DNA of 64,000 nucleotides from Streptosporangium sp. NBC_01755 (lineage in GTDB: Bacteria > Actinomycetota > Actinomycetes > Streptosporangiales > Streptosporangiaceae), in the NCBI RefSeq assembly GCF_035917995.1, contig NZ_CP109131.1, positions 682,001 through 746,000 of the forward strand, in the 5' to 3' direction. This document shows positions 6,565-15,991 of this stretch, piece by piece. The notes beneath the pieces were generated by a model that was not told where the DNA came from, made no database searches, and saw only the letters and a list, made by a program, of their open reading frames with translations. Each line of letters begins with the position of its first letter. The stretch's first letter is position 1. Both the position numbers and the translations under genes were made by a program.

Positions 6565-7869
6565 TCACCACTCTCCGCGTTCGCCCCGGTCGCCCCGGTC
6601 GCCCCGGCGCCGTCCCTCGCGGCGCCTGTCGTCGTACTGGTGCTCGTCACGGCGGCGGTCGTACCGGTCGTCGTGGCCCTGTTCGGGGCGGAGCCTCTCA
6701 CCCGTGGAGTGCGGCGGGTCCTGGAGGTAGGGGCGTGACAGCCTCTGGTCGGGCGCGGACTGGCCTCCCAGCCCCAGCGGGTCGGACGGATCGACGTCCT
6801 GCTGCGGGTAGACGGGTGGCGAGCCGTACAGGTCCCTGAGGTCGGCGGGGTGACCGGCCTGATGTGGCTGGGCGGTGCCGAACGCGTAGGGATCGGGCTG
6901 CGCGGGGGCCGGGTAGCCGTACGGATCGGGCTGCGGGGTCCCGTGGCCGGCGGCCTGCTGCTGGGCGGCGAACCCGAAGGGGTCCGTCGAGCTCTGCTGC
7001 CCCTGCCCGTAGGGGTCGGGATCCGGCCGGCGGGCGGAGTTGGGGAACTGTTCGGCGTGCGGCGCGAACGGGTCGACGGGCCGCTGCTGGAGCGACACAT
7101 CGTACGGATCGGGCTGCTGGACGCCGAACCGGTCGGCTGGCTGCGGCGCGGGCGTGCCGTAGGGGTCCGGCTGCGAGGCGGGCACCGCGTAGGGGTCCGG
7201 CTGCGGCGCCCCGTACGGAGCGGGCTGCTGCGCGGGCGGGTAGTGGTCGCCCGGCATCTGGTAGGCGGCCTCGCCGGACACGGGGCCCGTGCCGAGCGGA
7301 TCGAAGGACTGCGGCTGCCCGTAGGACAGGGAGTCATTAACGATCATGTTCTCGCGCGGCACGGCGTCCGAGGAGCCGTACCCCGGCGCCATCCGATCCT
7401 GGGACCAGTCGGGCCGGTCGGGCCGATCCAGGGGAGGCACCACTCCTCGCGCGACGAGCACGTCGTTCGGCCCGAGGGTGGCGACCTGGCGGGGCTCGTC
7501 CGGCACGGGGACGTGACCGGCCGGGTCGGCATACTGCTGGGGCTGGGCGTAGTCCTCGGGCCGCGGCCTGGCGTACTGGCCGGTGCCGGGATAGTCACCG
7601 TGGATCTGCTGCTCGGCGTGAACGGGCTCGCCCACCTCGTCGGGGTACTGCCCACCGGCCTGGACGAAGCCCTCGTCGAGGGTGTCGACCAGCCGCCCCA
7701 CATCGTTCATGGGCATGCGGAAACTCGCGGTGCACATCTCGCCACGCCACAGGCTCAGCACCAGCGTGCCTTCGTGCCAGGTGACCCGGAGCACGCGCTC
7801 CTGGCCACGCTCGTCAAAGAACACCTCGCCGAACGACGGCAACGGGACAACTTCCGACATGGAGGACAT
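6565..7869 (-). CDS. Conserved N-domain protein with long QPDPY/Pro-Gln-rich tail
   Basis: 434 residues. The first ~80 form a compact domain (PLPSFGEVFFDERGQERVLRV, then TLVLSLWRGEMCTASFRMP) that resembles conserved hypothetical actinobacterial proteins. The remaining ~350 are low-complexity, rich in Pro, Gln, Tyr and Asp, with repeated QPDPY and related motifs, ending in an Arg/Asp/Gly-rich tail. No membrane segment or signal peptide is seen. The tail looks intrinsically disordered and might mediate scaffolding or condensate formation; that is inference. The start may be ATG 7869 or ATG 7860. The gene is divergent from dinG. Confidence 0.8.
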   Translation of the reverse strand: MSSMSEVVPLPSFGEVFFDERGQERVLRVTWHEGTLVLSLWRGEMCTASFRMPMNDVGRLVDTLDEGFVQAGGQYPDEVGEPVHAEQQIHGDYPGTGQYARPRPEDYAQPQQYADPAGHVPVPDEPRQVATLGPNDVLVARGVVPPLDRPDRPDWSQDRMAPGYGSSDAVPRENMIVNDSLSYGQPQSFDPLGTGPVSGEAAYQMPGDHYPPAQQPAPYGAPQPDPYAVPASQPDPYGTPAPQPADRFGVQQPDPYDVSLQQRPVDPFAPHAEQFPNSARRPDPDPYGQGQQSSTDPFGFAAQQQAAGHGTPQPDPYGYPAPAQPDPYAFGTAQPHQAGHPADLRDLYGSPPVYPQQDVDPSDPLGLGGQSAPDQRLSRPYLQDPPHSTGERLRPEQGHDDRYDRRRDEHQYDDRRREGRRRGDRGDRGERGEW

Positions 7870-8124
7870 AGTGCTTTAACCAGCCTTTATTCGTCCACTC
7901 GACCTCGGGAAACCCTACCGAACCGGTCTTTCCGTCCCCATCTTCCGCCCCAGTGACACCGGAACGGTAGACCTTCTTTGACCCTACGAGGATTGATGAG
8001 CCGGGTGATCCAGCCAGTTTGCCATGCGAGACGAACCTCAGGTTCCTGAATACGGGGATGCGGGCACACGGCGACCCACCGGAGCCGCCGCGCTTGTCGG
8101 GGCGAGCGGGTACGGTTGGCTGTC
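7870..8124. promoter_or_regulatory. Divergent intergenic region upstream of dinG
   Basis: 255 bases separate the QPDPY-repeat gene and dinG, which are divergently transcribed. The stretch is AT-richer near 7870-7990 and should carry both promoters. No convincing operator or SOS (LexA) box was recognised by eye. Confidence 0.4.
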
Positions 8125-10209
8125 GTGCCGACCGACTCCATCGCCTCATCCAAAGACGTCTCCTCAAAGGTGGATATTCCCCCGGTTGAGGATCTGCTGA
8201 GCACCGCCGTCGAGGCGGTGGGCGGGGTCGACCGCCCCGGGCAGATCACCATGGTGAGGGCGGTGCAGCACGCGATCGAGTCAGGCGACCACCTGGCCGT
8301 CCAGGCGGGCACCGGCACCGGCAAGTCGCTGGCCTACCTGATCCCCTCGATCAGGCACGCGATGACCTCCAAGGGGGCCGTGGTCGTCTCCACCGCCACC
8401 ATCGCGCTCCAGCGCCAGCTCGTCGACCGCGACCTGCCCCGCCTCGCCAAGGCCCTCGCCCCGCAGCTGCCGCACGAGCCCGCGTTCGCGATCCTCAAGG
8501 GCCGCCGCAACTACCTGTGCCGCTACAAGGCGAGCGCGGGATGGCCCGACGAGGAGCAGGACCAGCTCTTCGACCCCCGGGAGGTCAACGCGACGGGCCG
8601 GATGGTCCAGCGCATCCAGGAGTGGGCCAACGAGACCGAGACCGGTGACCGCGACGAGCTGGTCCCCGGCGTCAACGAGCAGGCCTGGCGCCAGTTCTCG
8701 GTCAGCGCCAGGGAGTGTCTGGGAGCCATGCGCTGCCCGAGCGGTATGGAATGCTTCGCCGAACTGGCCCGCGCCCGCGCCGGCGAGTCCGACGTGGTCG
8801 TGACCAACCACGCGCTGCTCGCCATCGACGCGATGGAGGACTTCCCGCTCCTGCCGGAGCACGAGGTGGTCGTGGTCGACGAGGCCCACGAGCTGGTCGA
8901 CCGCGTCACCTCGGTGGTCAGCGGCGAACTGTCGGAGACCATGGTCGCGGCGGCCGTGCGGCGGGTCGGCAAGCTCATCGAGCAGCACCTGGCCGACCGC
9001 CTCATGGAGGCAGGAGAGGACCTCAAGGCCCTCCTCACCGCCGCCCCCGCCGGGCGCCTCGACGAGCTTCCCAATGTGCTCGGGCTGACGCTCGCCTTGA
9101 TCCGCGACTCGGCGGGGGCGTGCATCACCGCCCTCGGCCCGCGCACCGGTGACAAGGACGACCCTGAGGGCGCGGGACTGCGCAAGGCGGCCTTCACCTC
9201 CCTGGACGAGGTCCACGACACCGCGCAGCGCATGCTCGACGCCTTCGGCCACGCCGAGGAGGTCGACCGGGCCGAGGTGGTCTGGCTGGAGGCCGGCACC
9301 GACCGGCGCCCGCCCCTGCTGCGGGTGGCGCCGCTGACGGTGGCGGGCATGCTCCGCGACAGGCTCTTCGGCGACCGTACGGTCATCCTGACCTCGGCCA
9401 CGCTCGCCCTGGGCGGCGCCTTCGACGGTCTGGCCCGCCAGTGGGGCCTTGGCGCCGAGGGCGGCCGAAAGGACGCGGAGGCGGACGAGACAGGCGAGGG
9501 GCGCGACGAGTCCAAGAACGGGAAGGCCCACAAGCGCCGGGCCGGCTGGAGCGGCATCGACGTCGGCTCTCCCTTCGACCACCCCCGCAGCGGCATCCTC
9601 TACGTCGCCAAGCACCTGCCCCAGCCGGGCCGTGACGGCCTGCCCGAGGCCTACATCGACGAGATCACCGAGCTGATCGAGGCCGCCGGGGGCCGCACCC
9701 TCGGCCTGTTCTCCTCGATGCGGGCCGCCAAGGCGGCCACCGAGGCCCTGCGCGACCGGCTGAGCGTGCCGCTGCTCTGCCAGGGCGACGACTCCACGAT
9801 GCTGCTGGTCAAGCAGTTCGCCGAGGACGAGCCGACCTGCCTGTTCGGCACGCTCTCCCTCTGGCAGGGCGTCGACGTCCCCGGCCCCTCACTGCGCCTG
9901 GTCATCATCGACCGGATCCCCTTCCCCCGTCCGGACGACCCGCTCAGCTCCGCCCGCCAGCGCCACGTGGCCGCCAAGGGCGGCAACGGGTTCATGTCGG
10001 TCGCCGCCACCCACGCCGCGCTGCTCCTCGCGCAGGGCGCGGGCCGCCTGCTCCGCAGCCAGCACGACAAGGGCGTGGTCGCGGTGCTGGACCCCCGGCT
10101 GGCTACGGCCCGCTACGCCGGGTTCCTGCGCGACTCCCTGCCGCCCTTCTGGCCCACCGACGACCCGGCGAAGGTCCGCAGCGCCCTCAAGCGCCTCAGC
10201 GCCTCCTGA
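8125..10209 (+). CDS. dinG: ATP-dependent DNA helicase, DinG/XPD-like
   Basis: 694 residues from the GTG at 8125. Walker A is AGTGTGKS; the Walker B DEAH box is VVVDEAHELVDR. Between them lie four Cys (LCRYK, then ECLGAMRCPSGMEC) that match the 4Fe-4S cluster of XPD/DinG helicases. Motif VI is QGAGRLLRS near the C-terminus. DinG enzymes are 5'-3' helicases that unwind D-loops, R-loops and G-quadruplexes. A TTG nine bases upstream is an alternative start. No clear Shine-Dalgarno is seen, so the message may be leaderless. The gene is single, closed by a strong hairpin at 10219-10256. Confidence 0.93.
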   Translation: MPTDSIASSKDVSSKVDIPPVEDLLSTAVEAVGGVDRPGQITMVRAVQHAIESGDHLAVQAGTGTGKSLAYLIPSIRHAMTSKGAVVVSTATIALQRQLVDRDLPRLAKALAPQLPHEPAFAILKGRRNYLCRYKASAGWPDEEQDQLFDPREVNATGRMVQRIQEWANETETGDRDELVPGVNEQAWRQFSVSARECLGAMRCPSGMECFAELARARAGESDVVVTNHALLAIDAMEDFPLLPEHEVVVVDEAHELVDRVTSVVSGELSETMVAAAVRRVGKLIEQHLADRLMEAGEDLKALLTAAPAGRLDELPNVLGLTLALIRDSAGACITALGPRTGDKDDPEGAGLRKAAFTSLDEVHDTAQRMLDAFGHAEEVDRAEVVWLEAGTDRRPPLLRVAPLTVAGMLRDRLFGDRTVILTSATLALGGAFDGLARQWGLGAEGGRKDAEADETGEGRDESKNGKAHKRRAGWSGIDVGSPFDHPRSGILYVAKHLPQPGRDGLPEAYIDEITELIEAAGGRTLGLFSSMRAAKAATEALRDRLSVPLLCQGDDSTMLLVKQFAEDEPTCLFGTLSLWQGVDVPGPSLRLVIIDRIPFPRPDDPLSSARQRHVAAKGGNGFMSVAATHAALLLAQGAGRLLRSQHDKGVVAVLDPRLATARYAGFLRDSLPPFWPTDDPAKVRSALKRLSAS

Positions 10210-10218
10210 AACCGCCTC

Positions 10219-10256
10219 GGCCCCCGGCGATCCCGGCATCGGGATCGCCGGGGGCC
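10219..10256. terminator. Strong bidirectional terminator hairpin after dinG
   Basis: A perfect 17-bp stem (arms 10219-10235 and 10240-10256) with a GCAT loop lies 9 bases after the dinG stop. It also sits downstream of the convergent aro operon, so it probably ends both transcripts. Confidence 0.85.
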
Positions 10257-10299
10257 GGGTGCGACCGCCGGGGCGCGGGAAGTTCCGGGTCGCCCGGAT

Positions 10300-10398
10300 T
10301 CAGGAGGTGCTCTCGGCGATGGCGTGCAGGGCCGGCACGTACGATCTCAGGCCGAAGCCCGCGATACCCACCGGGACCGCCGGTGTCGTGAAGCTCAC
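10300..10398 (-). pseudogene. aroQ: Residual 3-dehydroquinate dehydratase (aroQ) mini-ORF
   Basis: Directly after aroB, a GTG overlapping the aroB stop (GTGA) opens a 32-residue frame, VSFTTPAVPVGIAGFG.. ending YVPALHAIAESTS. The second half matches the C-terminus of type II dehydroquinases (GVI-G-G--GY--AL--LAE). Normal AroQ has about 145 residues, so the start codon and the last ~25 codons seem to have been joined by an in-frame deletion of the middle. aroB followed by aroQ is a usual actinobacterial order, which supports the reading. It cannot encode an active enzyme. Confidence 0.6.
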
Positions 10399-11471
10399 CG
10401 GGCGATCTTCCGGTAGGCGGCTTCGAGAAGATCCTCCGAGGGATCGGACAGCGGGGACACCTTCGCCAGGCCGTCCAGGAGGATGAAGCGCAGCGTGGCG
10501 CCGCGGCTCTTCTTGTCGAGGCGCATGTGGTCCCGGAGCTCGGGCCAGGCCTCACGGCGGTAGGCGGTGGGCAGCCCGACCGAGGTCAGAATGGACCTGG
10601 TCCGTTCCACGAGGTCGGCGCCGATCCTGCCGTCCAGATGGGACAGCTCGGCCGCGTAGACCATGCCGATCGCGACGGCCTCGCCGTGCCGCATCCGGTA
10701 CCGCTCGACGCGCTCGATGGCGTGGGCCAGGGTGTGGCCGTAGTTGAGGATCTCCCGCAGGCCGCCCTCGCGCAGGTCGGCGCCGACCACGTCGGCCTTG
10801 ATCTGGATCTTGCGCTCGATCAGCTCGCGGGTGTGCCGCCCCTCGGGGACCTTGGCCCCCTCGGGATCGTCCTCGATGAGGACGAGGATCTCCGGGTCCG
10901 CGATGAAACCACCCTTGATGATCTCCGCGAGGCCGCCCACGTAGTCGTCGCGGGGCACCGAGACCAGGGTGGCCAGGTCGCACAGGACACCTGCCGGCGG
11001 ATGGAACGATCCGACCAGGTTCTTGCCCTCGGGGGTGTTGATACCGGTCTTGCCACCCACGGCCGCGTCGACCATGCCGAGCAGTGTCGTCGGCACCTGC
11101 ACCACCTTGACGCCGCGCAGCCAGGTGGCGGCGGCGAACCCCGCCAGGTCGGTGGTCGCTCCCCCGCCGACACCGACCACGGCGTCGGAGCGGGTGACGC
11201 CCGCACGGCCAAAGGCCGACCAGAGCTCCGCGACCACCTCGACGGTCTTGGCGCGCTCGGCGTCGGGCACCGGCAACGGGACCACCTCGTACCCGGCCGC
11301 CTCGATCACGCCGCAGACCGGGTGGGCGATCTCCGGCAGGCTCTCGGGGTGGATCACGGCGACGGTGCGGACCCCCGGCCCGAGCAGGCCCGGCAGCTCG
11401 CCGAGCACTCCGGCGCCGACCACCACGTCGTACGGGCTCTCGCCACCGACCTTGATCCTGGAGATCGTCAC
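10395..11471 (-). CDS. aroB: 3-dehydroquinate synthase
   Basis: 358 residues; converts DAHP to 3-dehydroquinate, the second step of the shikimate pathway, using NAD and a metal ion. The NAD-binding GVGGGATTDLAGFAAAT motif, PTTLLGMVDAAVGGKTG with the catalytic Lys, a metal-binding Glu in GGLAEIIKGG, and the His motifs NYGHTLAHAIE and RHGEAVAIG are all present. The start is GTG 11471, two bases after the aroK stop and preceded by GAGGAG; a longer upstream frame overlaps aroK and is not used. It is the third gene of aroC-aroK-aroB. Cytoplasmic. Confidence 0.96.
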   Translation of the reverse strand: MTISRIKVGGESPYDVVVGAGVLGELPGLLGPGVRTVAVIHPESLPEIAHPVCGVIEAAGYEVVPLPVPDAERAKTVEVVAELWSAFGRAGVTRSDAVVGVGGGATTDLAGFAAATWLRGVKVVQVPTTLLGMVDAAVGGKTGINTPEGKNLVGSFHPPAGVLCDLATLVSVPRDDYVGGLAEIIKGGFIADPEILVLIEDDPEGAKVPEGRHTRELIERKIQIKADVVGADLREGGLREILNYGHTLAHAIERVERYRMRHGEAVAIGMVYAAELSHLDGRIGADLVERTRSILTSVGLPTAYRREAWPELRDHMRLDKKSRGATLRFILLDGLAKVSPLSDPSEDLLEAAYRKIAR

Positions 11472-11473
11472 GG

Positions 11474-11971
11474 CTACAGGCTCCTCACGATCTCGTCGAC
11501 GATCTGGCCGGGCTCGCGCTCGTCGGTCACCACGACGAACCGGGCCAGCTTCTCGTAGACGGGGCGGCGGGCGTCCATCAGTTTCTTCAGCTGGCTGCGC
11601 GGGTTCAGCACGAGCAGCGGCCGCGCCGAGGCCAGGCCCACCCTCTGGACGGCGTTGGAGAGACCGACCTCCAGGTAGACCACCGGATGCCCGGCCAGCA
11701 GCTCGCACGTGGCCTCGGTGAGGATCGCGCCGCCGCCGAGGGAGAGCACGCCGTCGTGCTCGGCCAGCGCCCGCCGCACGGCGTCGGCCTCCAGTTCGCG
11801 GAAGAACTCCTCGCCGTCCTCGATGAAGATGTCGCTCACCGGTTTGCCCACCGTGAGCTCAACGTCGGTGTCGGTGTCACGGAAGACGACCCCGAGCCGG
11901 CCGGCCAGGAGTTGTCCGATGGTCGACTTGCCCGATCCCGGGGGTCCGATCAGCACTACTCGGGGACTCAT
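11474..11971 (-). CDS. aroK: Shikimate kinase
   Basis: 165 residues, the normal size. Walker A is GPPGSGKST (residues 9-17). The shikimate-binding DTD motif appears as FRDTDTDVE, the Arg of FFRELEADA and the GGGA loop (LSLGGGAI) contact shikimate, and the lid region is RPLLV. It phosphorylates shikimate with ATP. The ATG at 11971 follows AAGGAGG. It sits between aroC and aroB in a one-direction operon. Confidence 0.96.
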   Translation of the reverse strand: MSPRVVLIGPPGSGKSTIGQLLAGRLGVVFRDTDTDVELTVGKPVSDIFIEDGEEFFRELEADAVRRALAEHDGVLSLGGGAILTEATCELLAGHPVVYLEVGLSNAVQRVGLASARPLLVLNPRSQLKKLMDARRPVYEKLARFVVVTDEREPGQIVDEIVRSL

Positions 11972-12035
11972 CCGGCCTCCTTGCACCGCGGCTCGCCGGC
12001 CGGAGCACCGAGGGCTCCACCGGCCTGGCGCCCGC

Positions 12036-13214
12036 TCACTTGATCACCAACGAAGAGAGGTAGCCGGACAGGTTGCGGGCGACCTCCTCGACGGAGTCTC
12101 CGCCGAACTTCTCGATCGCCGCATCGGCCAGGATCAGCGCCACCATCGCCTCGGCGACGATCGCGGCGGCCGGGACCGCGCACACGTCCGAGCGCTCGTG
12201 GTGGGCCTTGGCGGCCTCGCCGGTCAGCACGTCGACGGTGGCCAGCGCCCTGGGGACCGTGGAGATCGGCTTCATCGCCGCGCTGACACGCAGCGGCTCG
12301 CCGTTGGTCATGCCGCCCTCGACACCACCGGCCCGGTTGGTGATCCGGCGGATACCGTCCTCGGTGTTCTCGATCTCGTCATGGGCCAGGGAACCGGGAC
12401 GGCGGGCCGTCTCGAAGCCGTCGCCGACGGCGACGCCCTTGATCGCCTGGATGCCCATCAGCCCGGCCGCGAGGCGGGCGTCAAGACGGCGGTCCCAGTG
12501 GGTGTAGCTGCCCAGGCCCGGCGGCAGGCCGTAGGCGACCACCTCGACGACGCCGCCAAGGGTGTCGCCGTCCTTGTGCGCCTTGTCGATCTCGGCGACC
12601 ATCGCCGCGCTGCCGTCCGGGTCGGCGCAGCGCACCGGGTCGGCGTCGATCACCGCTGAGTCGCCGGGGCCGGGGATGACACCGGGGGTGGCCGCCGCCC
12701 CGCCGATCGAGACGACGTGGCTGACGATGTCGACGCCGAGGGCCTGCTTGAGGAAGCTCCGCGCCACCTGGCCGAGCGCGACGCGGGCGGCGGTCTCGCG
12801 TGCGCTGGCCCGGTCGAGCACCGGGCGGGCGTCGTCGAAGCCGTACTTCTGCATGCCCGCGAGGTCGGCGTGGCCGGGACGGGGGCGGGAACGTGGCGCG
12901 TTGCGCGCCTGCCCCTCCAGCAAGGCCGGGTCGACGGGGTCGGCTGCCATGACCGTCTCCCACTTGGGCCACTCGGTGTTGCCCACCCGGATGGCGACGG
13001 GACTGCCCAGCGTGCGGCCGTGGCGGACACCGCCCACGATGGTGACGACGTCCTGCTCGAACTTCATTCGCGCCCCGCGGCCGTAACCGAGGCGGCGGCG
13101 GCGCAGCGCCTCGTCCAGCTGGGCCGTGGTCACCTCCACCCCGGCGGGCAGGCCCTCCAGGATCGCGACGAGTTCGGGGCCGTGGGACTCTCCGGCGGTC
13201 AACCAACGCAACAT
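12036..13214 (-). CDS. aroC: Chorismate synthase
   Basis: 392 residues starting [20 protein letters not shown], the classic N-terminal signature. Further signatures are [12 protein letters not shown], the RPGHADLAG / [11 protein letters not shown] region and the C-terminal GGMTNGEPL plus [10 protein letters not shown]. It converts EPSP to chorismate with reduced FMN. The start is ATG 13214; open frame continues upstream but has no similarity. First gene of the aro operon, 64 bases before aroK. Confidence 0.97.
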   Translation of the reverse strand: MLRWLTAGESHGPELVAILEGLPAGVEVTTAQLDEALRRRRLGYGRGARMKFEQDVVTIVGGVRHGRTLGSPVAIRVGNTEWPKWETVMAADPVDPALLEGQARNAPRSRPRPGHADLAGMQKYGFDDARPVLDRASARETAARVALGQVARSFLKQALGVDIVSHVVSIGGAAATPGVIPGPGDSAVIDADPVRCADPDGSAAMVAEIDKAHKDGDTLGGVVEVVAYGLPPGLGSYTHWDRRLDARLAAGLMGIQAIKGVAVGDGFETARRPGSLAHDEIENTEDGIRRITNRAGGVEGGMTNGEPLRVSAAMKPISTVPRALATVDVLTGEAAKAHHERSDVCAVPAAAIVAEAMVALILADAAIEKFGGDSVEEVARNLSGYLSSLVIK

Positions 13215-13297
13215 GCTGACAAGTCTTCCACGTGTCGCCCACTGGAATGGCCCCGGTTCACCTACTGAGACATCCGCCGGCGCCCCCAGGCCGGTGG

Positions 13298-14011
13298 TCA
13301 GAGCGCGGCGAGGACCGCAGCGAGGGTGCCGACGGCCATGAAGGGGCCGAAGGGGATCTCGCTCTTGCGGCCCGCGCGGCGCAGGACCATCAGGGCGGCC
13401 CCGTAGACGCCTCCGGACACCAGGCCCAGGAAGGTCCCGGCGACCAGGGTGTCCCAGCCCAGCCAGCCGAGGGCGGTGCCCAGGCTCGCCGCGAACTTGA
13501 CGTCGCCCAGCCCCATTCCCTCCGGGTTGACCAGGAGCAGCACCAGGTAGAAGCCCGCCAGGGCGAGTCCACCCAGCCCCGCGCCGAGCAGATCTCCGAG
13601 GCGGCCGTCGACGAGGGCCGACCCGGCGAGCGGTGCGGCGGTCCCCAGGTAGGCGGCCAGGGTGAGCCGGTCGGGCAGCCGGTGGACGGCGGCGTCGACG
13701 AAGGACAGGGCGACGGCGACCACCGCCAGCCCCCCGAAGGCGAGCAGTTCCGCCGCCCTCCCGGCCACTGTGATCGCCGTCCCGGCGGGCACGCCGGACC
13801 ACAGCGCCCGCAGCGCGAGAGCGGCCAGCACCACCGCGGTGGCCACCTCCACGGCCCCCGCCACCGGCCGGGCCCGCCCGGTCCGCCCGGTCCGCTCCCC
13901 GTCGGGCACCGAGTGGCGGGCCACCACGCGCCGCGTCCACAGCCCGATCACCGCTCCTGACGCGGCCGCCGCCAGGACCGGGAGGAGCGTCGGCGCCGCC
14001 GTGAAACTCAC
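13298..14011 (-). CDS. Prepilin peptidase (A24 family), lacking the methylase domain
   Basis: 237 residues, strongly hydrophobic with about 7-8 membrane segments. Two aspartate motifs of A24 aspartyl peptidases are present: [11 protein letters not shown] near residue 105 and [12 protein letters not shown] near 165. The N-terminal CXXC methyltransferase domain of bifunctional PilD is absent, as in TadV/FppA-like forms common in actinobacteria. It would cleave type IV/Tad prepilin leaders. The adjacent aroC is a usual neighbour in this phylum. Start GTG 14011. Confidence 0.88.
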   Translation of the reverse strand: MSFTAAPTLLPVLAAAASGAVIGLWTRRVVARHSVPDGERTGRTGRARPVAGAVEVATAVVLAALALRALWSGVPAGTAITVAGRAAELLAFGGLAVVAVALSFVDAAVHRLPDRLTLAAYLGTAAPLAGSALVDGRLGDLLGAGLGGLALAGFYLVLLLVNPEGMGLGDVKFAASLGTALGWLGWDTLVAGTFLGLVSGGVYGAALMVLRRAGRKSEIPFGPFMAVGTLAAVLAAL

Positions 14012-14171
14012 GAGACCACCACCGCCCCAAAGACCCGGAGGTACCTGACGGTCCGGAGGTGCCTAATGGTCCGGGGAGGACTGGGGGGCCGGTGTGCCCA
14101 CTCGGCGTACTCGCTCACGGAGCGACCATAATCCGCGAACCCCGGTCCCGCCGGGGATCCCGGGGCTCGAA

Positions 14172-14333
14172 GTGACCGCCGTGATCCTCGCCCTGGTCTT
14201 CGAGCGCGACTTCGGCGGGTTCGTCGCCGTGATCGCCCCGGTGATTCCGACGATCAACCTCGTCCACGCGGTGGCCAACCGAACCGCCGACGTCTGGGAG
14301 GCTCGGCGATCTCTTCCATCCGTGCCACTGTGA
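14172..14333 (+). CDS. Possible small membrane protein overlapping sseB antisense
   Basis: A GTG-started 53-residue frame, VTAVILALVFERDFGGFVAV.., with G or C at nearly every third codon position and a hydrophobic N-terminal half, suggesting true coding. Its last 80 bases overlap the 3' end of the SseB gene on the other strand. It may be a short membrane protein or the 3' remnant of a longer gene. No family is recognised. Confidence 0.35.
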   Translation: MTAVILALVFERDFGGFVAVIAPVIPTINLVHAVANRTADVWEARRSLPSVPL

Positions 14334-14808
14334 TCTCGGGGCCCAACTGGTCGACGGTGCCCGATTCGACCGCGGCGAGTGCCCGCAGCAGGGCGCCTTC
14401 GATCACGAAGGGCACCGGGCCCGCGACGTCGATCACCACGGCGGCGGTGTCCTCGTGCACCGCCGCCTGGCAGACCTGAAGGATCGTGGCCTGGATGGGC
14501 CGGGCGTCGGGACGCCACCGCCGCAGCGGCTCCATCCCGGTGAAGGAGAGCACCGCCTCGCGCCCGTCCGCACCGACGAGCTTCGGCAGAGCCATCTCGC
14601 TCTCCTTCTCCTGCCGCAACCCGTGCTCGCCGATCTCCGACTCCTTCAGCAGGGCGACCACGGGCACGAGCAGCCGTGCCCCGCTCAGCGCGGCGACGAC
14701 CTCGCCGGCCTGCGCCTCCCCCGCGGCGAAGGCGGCGAGCACGAATGTCACGGCGGCGTCGGCGGCGCCGTCGTCACCGGGGACCAAGGGCTGCGGAATA
14801 CTCGGCAC
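14254..14808 (-). CDS. SseB-family protein
   Basis: 184 residues matching the SseB family found throughout actinobacteria: the early segment ARLLVPVVALL, then MALPKLVGADGREAVLSFTG and LRRWRPDARPIQ, and a later conserved core AAVVIDVAGP. The tail is Arg/Pro-rich and its last codons are less GC-biased. E. coli SseB enhances serine sensitivity; the actinobacterial role is unknown. Start GTG 14808. It is upstream of the prepilin peptidase on the same strand, and its 3' end overlaps a small convergent frame. Confidence 0.82.
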   Translation of the reverse strand: MPSIPQPLVPGDDGAADAAVTFVLAAFAAGEAQAGEVVAALSGARLLVPVVALLKESEIGEHGLRQEKESEMALPKLVGADGREAVLSFTGMEPLRRWRPDARPIQATILQVCQAAVHEDTAAVVIDVAGPVPFVIEGALLRALAAVESGTVDQLGPEITVARMEEIAEPPRRRRFGWPPRGRG

Positions 14809-14872
14809 GAACCGGGAGCCTACCCGCGGCGACGCTCGGGGAGGACGTCCGCCCCGCCCGAGCGCGTGCCCG

Positions 14873-15964
14873 TCAGCCGAGGTCGGCGATGGCGGCCACC
14901 GGGCCGCCGCCGCTCGGGCCCTGATGGACCGCGGCGACCGAGACGAACACGGCCGGGTCGCCGGTGACGCTGGCCGCGACGCCGCCCACGGTGGCCTTGA
15001 TCTGGCGGTGCCAGTGCACGTCGGAGTCGTCGAGCATGATGTTGCGGCGGCCCCGCACGCTGCCCGACGGGTCGGCCTCGCACTTCATGAAGACGTTGAC
15101 CAGCCGGTCGCCCAGGTCGGACGGGTGGGGGCGCTCGGGCAGTTCGATGCCGCTGGAGCGGATGGCCTCCCAGATGCCGTCGGCGTCCAGCGCGTCCCTC
15201 ATGACCGAGTGGCCGATCCGGTAGCGGCCGCCGATGCCCCGTACGTTGCCGACGACCACGATCTGGGCCCGGTCCAGCTCGACGCCCGAGGAGCACGAGG
15301 CGACGGAGGAGTAGAGCGACAGGTCGCGGTGGATCTGGTCGGCGGCGGGCATCTCGATCTCGCCGAGCGCGACGGCGATACCGAGCGCGGTGGTGGAGTT
15401 GGAGATGTCCATCGACGGGCCGGTGTCCTCGATCACCACGTCCTTGCCGCGCGACTTGGCGTCGTTGATCGTGGACAGGGTGAGCAGCGGGGTCTTGGTC
15501 TGGACGTAGTGGACGTCGGCGGGGTCGTCGATCCCGGCGAGCTTCATGGCCTCGCGGACTCCGGCGGCGACCTTCTCCACCATCGCGGGACGGCCGATGT
15601 CCTCGGGCAGGATCACATCGCTCATCGCGATGCCGACGCTCACCCGTGGCTCGTCGCTCGGCTCGGCGTTCGCCGTGGTGGCGAAGATCGTGGCATGCGG
15701 GCTGAGCACGCCGTCGGTGCCACCCGACCACACCAGCGGCACGCTCTCGGGGGAGGGATGTCCCTTGGCCTCCAGCACCTCGCGAAAGGCCCTGTCGGCC
15801 AGGATCCGGGTGTAGTCGTTCACCCCGCCGTTGCCCTCGGTCTTGCCGATCACCGCGAGCACCCGGTGCGCCTCGATCACCCCGTCGTCGATGAGCCCGG
15901 CCAGCCCGGAGGCATCGGTCACGCTCTCGATGGGCACCTTGCGCACTTCAATGGGTTCCGGCAT
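14873..15964 (-). CDS. Ring-opening amidohydrolase (barbiturase / cyanuric acid hydrolase family)
   Basis: 363 residues from ATG 15964, which has GAAAGG nine bases upstream; a GTG at 15973 is an alternative but too close to that site. The family has three repeats, each giving a Ser-Lys dyad. Seen here are [19 protein letters not shown], the SSG in [10 protein letters not shown] and GPSGGGPVA at the C-terminus. Known members open barbiturate to ureidomalonate or cyanuric acid to carboxybiuret. Which ring is used here cannot be read. The carbamate kinase gene 27 bases upstream is co-transcribed, pointing to nitrogen recovery from an N-heterocycle. Confidence 0.9.
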   Translation of the reverse strand: MPEPIEVRKVPIESVTDASGLAGLIDDGVIEAHRVLAVIGKTEGNGGVNDYTRILADRAFREVLEAKGHPSPESVPLVWSGGTDGVLSPHATIFATTANAEPSDEPRVSVGIAMSDVILPEDIGRPAMVEKVAAGVREAMKLAGIDDPADVHYVQTKTPLLTLSTINDAKSRGKDVVIEDTGPSMDISNSTTALGIAVALGEIEMPAADQIHRDLSLYSSVASCSSGVELDRAQIVVVGNVRGIGGRYRIGHSVMRDALDADGIWEAIRSSGIELPERPHPSDLGDRLVNVFMKCEADPSGSVRGRRNIMLDDSDVHWHRQIKATVGGVAASVTGDPAVFVSVAAVHQGPSGGGPVAAIADLG

Positions 15965-15991
15965 CCCTGCCACCTTTCAATCGCGTCGTGT

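Noticed and set aside
12036-14030. Extended frame giving aroC a 270-residue N-terminal addition
   Set aside because: The added part is Arg/Gly-rich antiframe sequence of the prepilin peptidase gene; [12 protein letters not shown] is the true start.
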